Positions 1 to 8,339 of a DNA stretch of 64,000 nt are shown piece by piece. Source of the stretch: an uncultured Caulobacterales bacterium. Its GTDB lineage: Bacteria; Pseudomonadota; Alphaproteobacteria; Caulobacterales; Caulobacteraceae. The position numbers and the translations under genes are program-made. The notes under the pieces are model-generated. The model did not search any database. It was not told the DNA's origin and saw only the letters and a list, made by a program, of their open reading frames with translations. The stretch is taken from assembly GCA_903862425.1 (NCBI GenBank), contig CAIOYC010000009.1:434001-498000 (forward strand), written 5' to 3'. The stretch's first letter is position 1. Each line of letters opens with the position of its first letter.

Positions 1-494
1 CGATTCAGGCCCTGATGGCGCGCAAACTGTCGCGGATGCTGGCGCTCGCCCGGCGCATGCTCGGCGATCCCACTGAGGCGGAGGACGTGGCGCAGGAGGT
101 GTTCCTGCGCGCCTGGAAACAGGCCCGCGTCTGGACCCCGGGCGCCGGAAAGTTCGACACCTGGATGCACCGGGTGGCGCTCAACCTCTGCTACGACCGC
201 CTGCGCCGCCGCCGCGAGGACGTAATGGCCGAGCCGCCGGAGCAGGCCGACCCCGCCCCGAGCGCCGAGACGGGCCTGATGGCGGGCGCTGTGGCGGATC
301 GGGTGCGCACCGCCATCGACGCCCTGCCGGAACGCCAGCGTACAGCGTTGATTCTGTGCCACTATCAGGAGCTTTCCAACATCGAGGCGGCGGAACTGCT
401 CGGCCTCAGCGTTGAAGCGGTTGAAAGCTTGTTGTCGCGAGGTCGCCGGGCGCTGAGGGGCGCGCTGGCCGATCTGGCGGAGGGTCGGGATTGA
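1..494 (+). CDS. ECF-type RNA polymerase sigma factor, 5' end outside the window
   Basis: Extracytoplasmic-function sigma factor that would direct RNA polymerase to a small regulon. The frame is open to the first base; the first ATG is at 15, but the helix before the DPTEAEDVAQEVFLRAW stretch (region 2, about residues 18-35 from that ATG) looks short, so the true start probably lies some tens of bases upstream. Region 4 follows at about residues 101-146 (LPERQRTALIL, then an HTH with SNIEAAELLGLS). No C-terminal extension. It is followed with a 4-base overlap by a one-TM protein and then a periplasmic sensor, an arrangement like cnrH-cnrY-cnrX, so it is probably held by the next product. The specific ECF group and regulon cannot be read from the sequence. 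Confidence 0.9.
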   Translation, partial: IQALMARKLSRMLALARRMLGDPTEAEDVAQEVFLRAWKQARVWTPGAGKFDTWMHRVALNLCYDRLRRRREDVMAEPPEQADPAPSAETGLMAGAVADRVRTAIDALPERQRTALILCHYQELSNIEAAELLGLSVEAVESLLSRGRRALRGALADLAEGRD

Positions 495-814
495 GCGAGA
501 TGGACGACCAAAGACTGGACGAACTGCTGGACGCCTGGCGGGTAGAGCCCGCGTCCGCCGCCTTGCGCGACGCGGTGCTGGCGAGCGCACCCAAGCCTCG
601 GGCGAGGGGATGGCGCGCCCTGTTCGGCGTCCGCGACGCGCGACTGTGGCTCACCGGCGCAGGACTGGCCGCGGGCGTGGCGGGCATATCGTGCGGGGTA
701 GCCTTCGCGGCGGTTTCCGTGCGAGAGGCGAGGGACGAGGCGCTGGTCTCCGCCGTGGCGACGGCCGGCTCCACCTCGATTTCGTCCTTTGCGGAGCCCG
801 CGCAAGTCCTATGA
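491..814 (+). CDS. Small one-TM protein, probable anti-sigma factor
   Basis: A 107-residue protein with a short acidic/basic cytoplasmic N-terminal part (DDQRLDELLDAWRVEPASA), one hydrophobic segment at about residues 53-77, and a short periplasmic tail. The size and topology match CnrY-like membrane anti-sigma factors, which grip the ECF factor with the N-terminal segment. TTG at 491 overlaps the sigma stop codon and has GGAGGG at 479-484; ATG at 500 is an alternative start. The 3' end overlaps the next gene by ATGA. I recognise no named domain, so the role is inferred from neighbours and topology only. Confidence 0.7.
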   Translation: MSEMDDQRLDELLDAWRVEPASAALRDAVLASAPKPRARGWRALFGVRDARLWLTGAGLAAGVAGISCGVAFAAVSVREARDEALVSAVATAGSTSISSFAEPAQVL

Positions 815-1311
815 GCACCCGCTGGAAGATCGTCGTCGCGGTCTCGCTGATCTTGAACGTGTTTCTGATCGGCATCGGCATCGGGGTGCTGGCGACGGGG
901 GTGCGCATAGGTCCGGTCCAAGCCCAACCACGCCGTCCCTCGAACATCTGGCTGGCCGCCGACGCGTTGCCGCCCAATGAAAGACTTTCGTTCCGCCAGA
1001 TGCTGCGCGAGCGCGCCGTGGCGGTGCAGCCAGAGTTGAAGTCCGTCCGCCTCGCCCGCCGCGAGGCCGCCGCCTTGATCTCCCAACCTAATTACGACCC
1101 AGCGGCAGTGGAACAGGCGCTGGAGCGGGCGCGACAAGGCGAGATGCACGCCCGCGGTGAACTCGACGCCGCCTTCGCCCAGTATCTGGTCAAGCTATCC
1201 CCGGACCAACGCGGAAAGCTGGCCGAGGCCATGGTCCGCAATCGCCCCGGCGCCCTGCGCGCCGCCATCGAAGGTCGCAGCAAGCCGAATGGGGCGCCGC
1301 CGAGTCCCTAG
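811..1311 (+). CDS. Periplasmic heavy-metal-sensor-like protein (CnrX/ZraP type)
   Basis: A 166-residue protein with an N-terminal uncleaved anchor or signal (about residues 6-30), followed by a helical periplasmic domain with the pattern of the Metal_resist family: a PPNERLSFRQMLRE segment, a central QPNYDPAAVEQALE helix, and a LSPDQRGKLAEAM helix. In CnrX this domain binds Ni/Co and releases the anti-sigma factor. Here only one histidine is obvious in the folded part (EMHARGEL), so the family's His-rich metal site is not evident and the signal may not be a metal. Start ATG 811 overlaps the preceding stop as ATGA, indicating tight co-translation with the sigma/anti-sigma pair. Confidence 0.75.
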   Translation: MSTRWKIVVAVSLILNVFLIGIGIGVLATGVRIGPVQAQPRRPSNIWLAADALPPNERLSFRQMLRERAVAVQPELKSVRLARREAAALISQPNYDPAAVEQALERARQGEMHARGELDAAFAQYLVKLSPDQRGKLAEAMVRNRPGALRAAIEGRSKPNGAPPSP

Positions 1312-1396
1312 TTTCGGCTCTCGCACGACAGGTTCGGCAGAGAATCCATTCGTCCAACCCACCACACTTAGCCATTGCTCTAACCGACGGCGTCAT

Positions 1397-1424
1397 CCAT
1401 AGTTAGCCACATGGATAATTATGG
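1397..1424. promoter_or_regulatory. Imperfect palindrome over the ArsR-family start codon, candidate operator
   Basis: CCATAGTTA (1397-1405), 10 bases, then TAATTATGG (1416-1424): the arms are inverted repeats with one mismatch and centre on the ATG at 1411. An 8-base direct repeat TTAGCCAY also occurs at 1368-1375 and 1403-1410. ArsR-type repressors bind such dyads near their own start, so autoregulation is plausible; this is inference. Confidence 0.4.
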
Positions 1425-1755
1425 CGCCGGTCTGGATACAGCGTTCCACGCCCTTGCGGACCCGACGAGGCGGGCGGTGCTCCATCGCTTAAGCAAGGGC
1501 CCGGCTTCGGTGAGCGAATTGGCAGAACCGTTCGCCATGGCGCTGCCCTCCTTCGTTAAACACATCACGGTGCTTGAGAGGTCCCGCCTAATCAGCTCAC
1601 ACAAGCGTGGGCGGATCAGGACCTGCAGCCTCGAGCACGAAAACCTCGTCGCGGCGGAGCGCTGGTTCGAAGACCTTCGAGCTCAATGGGCTAGCCGCTA
1701 TACTAATCTCGACAACCTGCTCATCAATCTCAGTGGGAAAAATCATGACGCCTGA
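1411..1755 (+). CDS. ArsR-family winged-helix transcriptional regulator
   Basis: A 114-residue winged-helix protein. The segment FHALADPTRRAVLHRLSKG at the N-terminus, the SVSELAEPFAMALPSFVKHI recognition helix and the LIS-HKRGRIRTCSLEHENL wing are typical of ArsR proteins of the kind paired with SRPBCC (AHSA1-like) genes. No CxC metal-binding motif is present in the recognition helix, so this is the non-metal branch. Its 3' end overlaps the start of the adjoining SRPBCC gene by 11 bases, which is the usual two-gene arrangement. A dyad over its start codon may be its own operator. The regulated target and ligand are unknown. Confidence 0.88.
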   Translation: MDNYGAGLDTAFHALADPTRRAVLHRLSKGPASVSELAEPFAMALPSFVKHITVLERSRLISSHKRGRIRTCSLEHENLVAAERWFEDLRAQWASRYTNLDNLLINLSGKNHDA

Positions 1756-2251
1756 ACTGCGTTTCGACTTCTAAATCGACAAGGCCGGAAGGACGATTAC
1801 AGTCATAAAGGAATTCGACGGGCCGCGTCAGCTCGTTTGGGATTGCCATACCAAAAGCGAATTGCTCGATCAGTGGTTCGCGCCGGAAGGCCTGACCACC
1901 CAGACGAAGCACATGGATTTCCGAGAAGGCGGCTATTGGCACTACGCCATGATCACCCCGGACAACCAGAAGTTCTGGAACCGTCTTGATTATAAGGCGA
2001 TCAGCCCCATCGACAGCTATACCGCCAACGACGGCTTTTGCGACGAAAGCGGCGTCGTGAACCCAGCTATGCCCAGCTCAGCCTGGGAAGTGATCTTCAC
2101 CGACCAGGACGCGCGGACCCTGGTGACGACTGTCGTTCAGTACGCATCAGCGGAAGCACTGCAGACCGCAGTAGATATGGGGCTTGAGGGTGGAATGGCA
2201 TCGACCTTGAGCCGTCTAGACAAGCTGCTCCCGAGCTTGCGGTACGCTTAG
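1745..2251 (+). pseudogene. SRPBCC (AHSA1/START-like) domain gene with in-frame stop at codon 10
   Basis: Starting at ATG 1745 the frame reads MTPELRFDF, then TAA at 1772-1774, then continues without interruption to 2251 as a full SRPBCC protein (KEFDGPRQLVWDCHTKSELL, DQWFAPEGL, DFREGGYWHYAM, TLVTTVVQYAS, GMASTLSRLDKLL). Without the stop the product would be about 168 residues, the family's normal size, and the frame is intact on both sides. No ATG or GTG lies between the stop and the conserved core; the first alternative is TTG at 1862, which would delete the first beta strand. Probably a recent nonsense mutation or a sequencing error. Such genes are usually co-expressed with the ArsR gene before them. 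Confidence 0.75.
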
Positions 2252-2366
2252 TTCAGGCAACTGGGGAAGGGCCCAGATCAACCGTGGATCTTGCCGCAGT
2301 CGACCCTGGGGGACAAACGGCATAGGGCCGCAAATCGGACGCATACTCGCTAGCCTTGCGATGGGG

Positions 2367-4811
2367 TCAGGCCGCCGCGGTCGCTTCGCCCTTGGCGGCG
2401 ATGGTCAGGGTGAAGCAGACGGTGGTGCCGGCGCCGGGCTGGCTTTCCATCTGCAGCGTGCCGCCGTGGCGCTCCACCAGCGACTTGGTGAGGGCGAGGC
2501 CGAGGCCCGTTCCCTGTTGGGTCTTCGAGTGCTGGCTCTCGATCTGCTCGAAGGGCCTGGCCAGGCGGGCGAGATCGGCCTCGGCGATGCCGATGCCCGT
2601 ATCCTTGACGCTCACCCGCATGCGCCCGTCCGCGCCCTCCGCCGCTGAGACGGTGACACGGCCGCCGCGCGGAGTGAACTTCACGGCGTTGGACAGCAGG
2701 TTGAGCAGGATCTGCTTCAACGCTCGATAATCGGCCTCCACCTCCGGCAGGGTGGATGGGATTTCGATGCCGATGGTCAGGCCGCCGGAATCGGCGCGGG
2801 TGCGCACCAGCCGCACCGTGTCCTCGGTCAGTTCCAGCAGGTCCAGCGGCTCAGGCCGGATATTCATCTTGCCCGCCTCGATCTTCGACATGTCGAGGAT
2901 GTCGTTGATGAGGGCGAGGAGGTGCTGGCCGGAAGAGAGGATATCGCCCGAATATTCCTTGTAGCGCCGATCGCCGAGGGGGCCGAACATCTCGCGCTGC
3001 ATCATCTCGGAGAAGCCGATGATGGCGTTCAGCGGCGTGCGCAGTTCGTGGCTCATATTGGCCAGGAACTCGCTTTTGGCCTTGGAGGCGCTCTCGGCGG
3101 TTTCCGAGGCGGCCTGATGCTTCTCGGCCAGTTCGGCCAGGGCCCTGGCGTTTTCCTCCAGCCGCTGCTGGTTCTGGATCAGCACCGCCTCCTGGCGCTT
3201 CAGGGCCGAGATATCGGCGGCGGTGACCACCACACCGCCATCGCCGGTCTGGCGCTCGGAAACGTGCAGCCAGCGCCCGTCGTGAAGCTGGACTTCCGAG
3301 GCGCCGGGGCGGCCCGGCACGGCGTGACGCTGCTTGATAGCCATAGCCATCACCTGCTCCACCGCATCGCGCGGGGCGCCAGGCTTGAGCAGGCGGGCCT
3401 CCAGGTTGAAGGCCTCGCGAAAGTTGGGATTGCACATGAGCAGCCGGTCGCCGCGGCTCCACAGCACGAAGGCTTCGGAGACGCTGCCGATGGCGTCGGA
3501 CAGGCGACGTTCCGCCTGCTGCGCTCTGTGTTCAGCGTGTCGTTCGTCGGTGACGTCGAGCGCCACGCCGATGATGGAGGCGAAGCCTTGTGGGCCACGC
3601 TCGAAGCCCTGACCCCTACAGTCCACCCAGATCGAGCCGCCGCCCGGCCGCTCCACCCGGAACGACACGTCGAAAGCGCCGAACTCGGCGGCGGCGCGCA
3701 GGGCCTGGCGCACGCGCTCTTGGTGTTCCGGGGCAATGCGGGCGATCACGTCGCCGCCATGGGCGTTGCCGCCGCCGCCCCAGCCCAGCATCACCCCGGT
3801 GACGTCGGACATGGAAACAAGATCCTGGTCCAGCCGCCATTCCCAGATGCCGCAATGCGCCGCCTCCACCGCGATGCGGAAGCGTCGTTCGCTATCGCCC
3901 ACGGCCTGGCGCGCCTCCTCCACCTTGCGGGTCTGGCGCACCAGCACCAGCATGAGCACCAAGCCGACGGCGAGGGGGACCAGCAGGCTGATCATCCCGT
4001 CGGCCCATCGCCGCACGCCAAGCGGCCCTGGCGAGCCCGCAGCCGGCTGCGCGGACACGGCGATCAGGGCGCCGTCCGCAGCGGGCGCCCCGGCGAGGCT
4101 GACGAGACCGGTCTCGCCCTTCACTTGCACCGGTGCGCCCTTGCCGAGCTCCGTGACAGTGGCGGCGGTGATGGGTGCGGTCAGGTCCGCGCCCCTGGCC
4201 AGGGCGACGGCGTTGCCGGCCAGGAGAACCGCGCCTTGGCCCGTAAGATGCTCGCCCAGGGCGCGGCCTAGGTCGAAGGCGGCGATCACCTGTAGGTGAC
4301 GACGACCCACGGGTACGCCGATCAGGTAGAGGGGCGCAGCGCCGGTACGGGCGGGCAGGGCGCCGACCCTCGTGCGCAGCGCGCCGGACTGCAGGGCCGT
4401 GCGCCAGTCGCTGGCGGGAATGGCGCCGGTGACGGCCACCACCTCGCCCGGCGCGATCACCGCTGCGCCGCGGGCGCTGGCTCCGGTGGATTGTAAGGCG
4501 GCTTCGGCGGCGTCCAGCGGCTTGTCCGGCGTCTCCGCCAAGCGATGGCTCGCGCTATCCAGTCCGGCGCGCACCGGGGCCAGGGCGGAGTCCACCTCGG
4601 CGGCGACCAGCTTGGCCTGCATGTCCGGTCCGCTGGCGGCGGCTTCCGGTCCCATGGCGCGCCACAACTTGTAACCGGCGAAGGCGGTATAGGCGGTAAG
4701 CAGCAGGACCGCGCAGATCAGTGCGGCGCGTAGACCGGTGTTCAGGGCGCGTGTGGGCGCTTCACCCGGGGCGGGCGCATGACCGGCTATCCGCGTTGCG
4801 CGGTTGGACAA
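2367..4811 (-). CDS. pleC: PleC-like hybrid PAS sensor histidine kinase/phosphatase
   Basis: An 814-residue membrane histidine kinase. TM helices at about 28-49 and 272-292 flank a periplasmic domain of some 220 residues; two PAS-like domains follow (about 305-430 and 443-555), then HisKA with the phospho-acceptor His588 (NMSHELRTPLN) and a HATPase domain with NLLSNAVKFTP, DTGIGI and GTGLGLAL boxes. Architecture, length and position beside pepN match Caulobacter PleC, which dephosphorylates or phosphorylates DivK and PleD in the cell-cycle circuit. The HELRTPLNAIIGFSE box is shared by DivJ/PleC/CckA relatives, so the orthology is likely but unproved. Start is TTG at 4811 with a strong GGGGAGG eight bases upstream. 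Three GANTC sites lie just upstream. Confidence 0.8.
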   Translation of the reverse strand: MSNRATRIAGHAPAPGEAPTRALNTGLRAALICAVLLLTAYTAFAGYKLWRAMGPEAAASGPDMQAKLVAAEVDSALAPVRAGLDSASHRLAETPDKPLDAAEAALQSTGASARGAAVIAPGEVVAVTGAIPASDWRTALQSGALRTRVGALPARTGAAPLYLIGVPVGRRHLQVIAAFDLGRALGEHLTGQGAVLLAGNAVALARGADLTAPITAATVTELGKGAPVQVKGETGLVSLAGAPAADGALIAVSAQPAAGSPGPLGVRRWADGMISLLVPLAVGLVLMLVLVRQTRKVEEARQAVGDSERRFRIAVEAAHCGIWEWRLDQDLVSMSDVTGVMLGWGGGGNAHGGDVIARIAPEHQERVRQALRAAAEFGAFDVSFRVERPGGGSIWVDCRGQGFERGPQGFASIIGVALDVTDERHAEHRAQQAERRLSDAIGSVSEAFVLWSRGDRLLMCNPNFREAFNLEARLLKPGAPRDAVEQVMAMAIKQRHAVPGRPGASEVQLHDGRWLHVSERQTGDGGVVVTAADISALKRQEAVLIQNQQRLEENARALAELAEKHQAASETAESASKAKSEFLANMSHELRTPLNAIIGFSEMMQREMFGPLGDRRYKEYSGDILSSGQHLLALINDILDMSKIEAGKMNIRPEPLDLLELTEDTVRLVRTRADSGGLTIGIEIPSTLPEVEADYRALKQILLNLLSNAVKFTPRGGRVTVSAAEGADGRMRVSVKDTGIGIAEADLARLARPFEQIESQHSKTQQGTGLGLALTKSLVERHGGTLQMESQPGAGTTVCFTLTIAAKGEATAAA

Positions 4812-4837
4812 GCCGGTACCTCCCCTCTCAGCCCATA

Positions 4838-4911
4838 GAATCTCTCCGCGAGTCTAATCGCCAAGGTTCCCCCGTGTCACCCGCACAAGCGACGAAATCT
4901 CGCGATGATTC
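4838..4911. promoter_or_regulatory. Cluster of three GANTC (CcrM methylation) sites upstream of pleC
   Basis: GAATC at 4838-4842, GAGTC at 4850-4854 and GATTC at 4907-4911 lie in the 139-base gap between pepN and the PleC-like gene. GANTC is the CcrM methylation site of Caulobacterales and is rare in GC-rich DNA; clusters in promoters can tie transcription to replication state. Functional importance here is inferred. Confidence 0.45.
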
Positions 4912-4950
4912 AATCGGTCGCATGAAGGTGTTGTAGCATAAGGGAAACAC

Positions 4951-7548
4951 TCAGTCGTCGACGCGGATCGCCTTGTCGGCCAGTTCGTAGACGTTCTTGG
5001 ATAGGCCAGGGGTCGCGGCGACCCGCTGCAGCTCAGCTTTCATCAGTGCGCCGAGTTCGGGCGTGTAACGCCGCCAGCCGCCCAGGGGTTCGACCATGCG
5101 GGCGGCGATGTTGGGGTTGAAGACGTCGGTCTCGATGATCCGGTCGGCCAGGAAGCGATAGCCGGCGCCCGACGGGTCGTGGAATCGGGCCGGATTGGCG
5201 CTGGCGAATCCCATCACAAGGGCGCGCAGGCGGTTGGGTACCTTGGCGTCGAAGGCGGGGTGGGACAGCAGTTGGGTCACTCGCTCCAGCGCGGTATCGG
5301 ACGGGTCGCGGGCCTGCAGGGCGAACCATTTATCGATCACCAGCGGCTCGTCCTTCCACTTTTCGTAGAAGCTTCTCAGCGCGGCCTCCAACGGTTCACC
5401 GCCGAGGGCCAGGAGAGCGTTCAGCCCACCGATGGCGTCGGTCATGGTGGCCGCGCCCTCGAAATGGGCCTGCGCGCGCTGGCGCACCACTTCGCCCGGG
5501 CCGGCGGCGAGGAGGTCCAGCGCCGCGTTGCGCAGCGCGCGACGTCCGGCCTGTTCGGCGGAGGGGGAGAAATCGCCCGCGTCCTGCAGACCGGCGTGCA
5601 GGTCAAGCAGGTCGGCTTCCAAGTGGATGGCGAGGCGCGCGCGCAGGGTCTCGCGCGCATCGTGGATGGCGGCCGGATCGGCGGGCTCGATCGCCTGGGC
5701 CAGATCGCCTTCGCTCGGCACGGTGAGCAGCAACGCCTTGAAGGCGGGCTCGGCGGACTGGTCGTTTAGGGCGCGGCGCATGGCCTCAGCGAAGCGCTCC
5801 TCGCCCACCTCGTCGGGCTGACCCTCGGCGCGGCGCAGGATCAGCGCCTCGGCCAGGGTCTGGCCCGCCTCCCAGCGGTTGAACAGATCGCTGTCGCCGG
5901 CCAACAGCACGTAGGCGTCGTTGGGGCGGGCATTGGTGGCCAGCTTCACCGGAGCGGAGAAGCCGCGCAGGGCCGAGATGACCGGACGCGAGGGGGCGGG
6001 AAGGGTTACGGTGCGCTCGGTTTCGTTCAGCACGATCAACTGGTCCTCGCCCATGCGTCGCCCATCGTCGTCCAGCAGAGCAAGCCAGACCGGGATGGGC
6101 AGGGCCTTTTTGGTCGGCTGGCCCGGCGTCGGCGCGGTTTGCTGGCGTAGGGTGATGGTCACGCTCCGGTTCGCTTCGTCGTAGTCGGCATCGAGGGATA
6201 GGGCCGGCGTGCCGGCCTGCTCGTACCAGCCGAAGAACTGATTCAGATCGCGGCCCGACGCCTCTGCAAAGCAGCCGATGAAGTGCTCCACCGTCGTCGC
6301 CGTGCCGTCATAGCGGTCGAAATAAAGGTCCATCCCGGCCCGGAACACGTCGTCCCCGAGCAGGGTCTTCAGCATACGGATGACCTCCGCGCCTTTCTCA
6401 TAGATGGTCGCGGTATAAAAGTTGTCGATCTTCAGATAGCTCGACGGGCGCACGGCATGGGCGAGAGGGCCGGCGTCCTCGGCGAACTGGCGCGCGCGCA
6501 GGGCCTTTACGTCCTTGATCCGCTGCACGGCGCGGCTGCGCATATCGGCGGAGAATTCCTGGTCGCGGAAGACCGTCAGGCCCTCCTTCAGGCACAGCTG
6601 GAACCAGTCGCGGCAGGTGATGCGGTCGCCGGTCCAGTTGTGGAAGTATTCGTGGGCGACGACGCTCTCGATACGCTCGTAATCGGCGTCGGTCGCCGTT
6701 TCCGCATCCGCCAGCAGGAGGCTGGAGTTGAAGATGTTCAGCCCCTTGTTCTCCATGGCGCCGAAGTTGAAATCGCGCACGGCGACGATCATGAACAGGT
6801 CCAGATCATACTCGCGGCCGAACACGTCCTCGTCCCACTTCATCGACCGCTTCAGGGAGTCGAGGGCGTAGGCGGCGCGGGCGGACTGGCCTGGATCCGT
6901 ATACAGACGAAGGGCGATGGTGCGCCCCGTTTGGGTGACGTGCTCGCCCTCCAGCACGTCGAGTTCGCCGGCCACCAGGGCGAACAGATAGCAGGGCTTG
7001 GGGAAGGGGTCCTGCCAGACCGCGAAATGCCTGCCGTCTGGAAGGTCGCCGCTGTCGATCAGATTGCCGTTGGACAGCAGGTGCTGGAAGGTCTTGGGCC
7101 CTTCGATCCGCACCGTGTAGCGGGCCAAGACGTCGGGCCGGTCGGGGAAGTAGGTGATCTTGCGAAAACCCTCCGCTTCGCACTGGGTGCAGAACCGGCC
7201 GCCGGACATGTAGAGCCCCTCCAGCGCCGTATTGCCTTGTGGGTCGATCTCCACCTCCGTCTCCAGGCTGAAGGCGGCTGGGACGTCGGCGATGGTCAGC
7301 AATTCGTCGGTAAGGTTGAATCGGTCGGAGGGCAAGACCTGCCCGTCGAGAGTTACCGAGATCAGCTTCAGCCGCTCTCCATTCAGCACCAGCGGCTCAT
7401 GGGTATCGCCGTTGCGACGCACGGTCAGCCTGGCCTTCACGCGCGTGGCGCTGGGCTCGAGCGCGAAGTCGAGATGAACTTCGTCGATCAGATAGGCGGG
7501 TGGGCGATAATCGGTGAGCCGGATGGGCTGGGGCGTGTCGGTGCGCAT
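4951..7548 (-). CDS. pepN: Aminopeptidase N (M1 family zinc metallopeptidase)
   Basis: Cytosolic M1 aminopeptidase that removes N-terminal residues from peptides. The 865-residue length is that of the E. coli PepN type. The GAMENKG substrate-recognition motif is at 263-269, the zinc motif HEYFH at 299-303 with the third ligand Glu322 in LKEGLTVFRDQEF. The C-terminal half is the helical bowl domain typical of PepN. No signal peptide. Start ATG 7548. It is transcribed toward nothing but the gap before the PleC-like gene, with its own upstream space of 86 bases shared with an unknown gene on the same strand. Nothing unusual in composition. Confidence 0.97.
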   Translation of the reverse strand: MRTDTPQPIRLTDYRPPAYLIDEVHLDFALEPSATRVKARLTVRRNGDTHEPLVLNGERLKLISVTLDGQVLPSDRFNLTDELLTIADVPAAFSLETEVEIDPQGNTALEGLYMSGGRFCTQCEAEGFRKITYFPDRPDVLARYTVRIEGPKTFQHLLSNGNLIDSGDLPDGRHFAVWQDPFPKPCYLFALVAGELDVLEGEHVTQTGRTIALRLYTDPGQSARAAYALDSLKRSMKWDEDVFGREYDLDLFMIVAVRDFNFGAMENKGLNIFNSSLLLADAETATDADYERIESVVAHEYFHNWTGDRITCRDWFQLCLKEGLTVFRDQEFSADMRSRAVQRIKDVKALRARQFAEDAGPLAHAVRPSSYLKIDNFYTATIYEKGAEVIRMLKTLLGDDVFRAGMDLYFDRYDGTATTVEHFIGCFAEASGRDLNQFFGWYEQAGTPALSLDADYDEANRSVTITLRQQTAPTPGQPTKKALPIPVWLALLDDDGRRMGEDQLIVLNETERTVTLPAPSRPVISALRGFSAPVKLATNARPNDAYVLLAGDSDLFNRWEAGQTLAEALILRRAEGQPDEVGEERFAEAMRRALNDQSAEPAFKALLLTVPSEGDLAQAIEPADPAAIHDARETLRARLAIHLEADLLDLHAGLQDAGDFSPSAEQAGRRALRNAALDLLAAGPGEVVRQRAQAHFEGAATMTDAIGGLNALLALGGEPLEAALRSFYEKWKDEPLVIDKWFALQARDPSDTALERVTQLLSHPAFDAKVPNRLRALVMGFASANPARFHDPSGAGYRFLADRIIETDVFNPNIAARMVEPLGGWRRYTPELGALMKAELQRVAATPGLSKNVYELADKAIRVDD

Positions 7549-7634
7549 GTTTGGGATTTAGGCTTCCCGGCCGCGGATCACCAGCAAGCCTTCAGCAAAA
7601 ACACGTCAACACCGCCAATGTCGCGAACCTCGGG

Positions 7635-8165
7635 CTATTTTGCCGTTCCCACCAAACGCAGCACACCGGCGGCGTTGGCGGCTATGCCTTGCAGTTCGAC
7701 GGGCGCGTCGTGGGGGGCTTCGGCGACGAGGTCGCAGATCTGCTGGGCGATGGCCATCAGCTGCGGCGCGTGGGCGATCAGCCGGGCCTGGAATTCGATG
7801 GTCAGGGGCGCCCGGTCATATTCGGCGCCAGGCGTGCGCCAGCCGCCCCAATCCTCCTTGTCGGTCACCACCACGGGGAAGGTGCCGGGGAAGGGATGAT
7901 GCGCGCAGTCTTCCGGCTGCTGCCACTTGTTGCGCGCGCGCAGGATTCGCCAGTCGCCGCCAGCCTCCGGCGCGGAGGGGACGGAGGTCTCTTCGGCCTT
8001 GAGTTCCTCGGCCCGGAACTCGCGTCCGAGGCCTACATCGTAGGTGATCTTGACCGGCTCGTCGAAGTCCTTGGCCCAGACCGGGATGACCCGCTCTACC
8101 GAGGCCCATGCGCCCACGGCCTCCACCCACACCTTTTGGTGACGTTGAAACAGAGCCTTGGCCAC
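7635..8165 (-). CDS. Conserved protein of unknown function
   Basis: I do not recognise a named family. The frame is open further upstream, but the best start is GTG at 8165 (VAKALFQRHQKVWVEAVGAW), preceded by GGGGGA; this gives 176 residues. The N-terminal part is rich in Trp/Val/Lys and contains WAKDFDEPVKITYDVGLG; the middle is polar and the C-terminal part is Ala-rich helix (APQLMAIAQQICDLVAEAP). No signal peptide or TM helix, so probably cytosolic. A CCCGGA/TCCGGG inverted repeat (8172-8190) overlaps the presumed ribosome binding site and could sequester it. It lies 86 bases upstream of pepN on the same strand and may be co-transcribed. Confidence 0.65.
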   Translation of the reverse strand: MAKALFQRHQKVWVEAVGAWASVERVIPVWAKDFDEPVKITYDVGLGREFRAEELKAEETSVPSAPEAGGDWRILRARNKWQQPEDCAHHPFPGTFPVVVTDKEDWGGWRTPGAEYDRAPLTIEFQARLIAHAPQLMAIAQQICDLVAEAPHDAPVELQGIAANAAGVLRLVGTAK

Positions 8166-8210
8166 GCATCCCCCGGATACCCAATCCGGGTCACTTCTAA
8201 GCACAAACCC

Positions 8211-8270
8211 TTGACGTTGGCCTAAGCCCCGCAGCGGCGACGCCCAGAAAACCCAAATCATTGACGTTGG
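8211..8270 (+). repeat. Two perfect 10-bp direct repeats TTGACGTTGG, 50 bp apart
   Basis: TTGACGTTGG occurs at 8211-8220 and again at 8261-8270 in the divergent gap before the acyl-CoA dehydrogenase genes; a partial third copy, TGACGTTG, is at 8140-8147. The TTGACG core resembles a sigma70-type -35 element, but no convincing -10 follows, so a repeated operator for a regulator is the alternative reading. Confidence 0.4.
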
Positions 8271-8339
8271 GTCAGTCTTGCCGCCGCCCTTCCGTTCGCG
8301 TCATGGTGCGCGAAATAGGGTAGGGAGCCCGAAGCGGCC

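Noticed and set aside
8172-8190. Hairpin over the ribosome binding site of the 7635-8165 gene as a riboswitch
   Set aside because: A 6-bp stem alone gives no riboswitch architecture; mentioned only in the gene entry.
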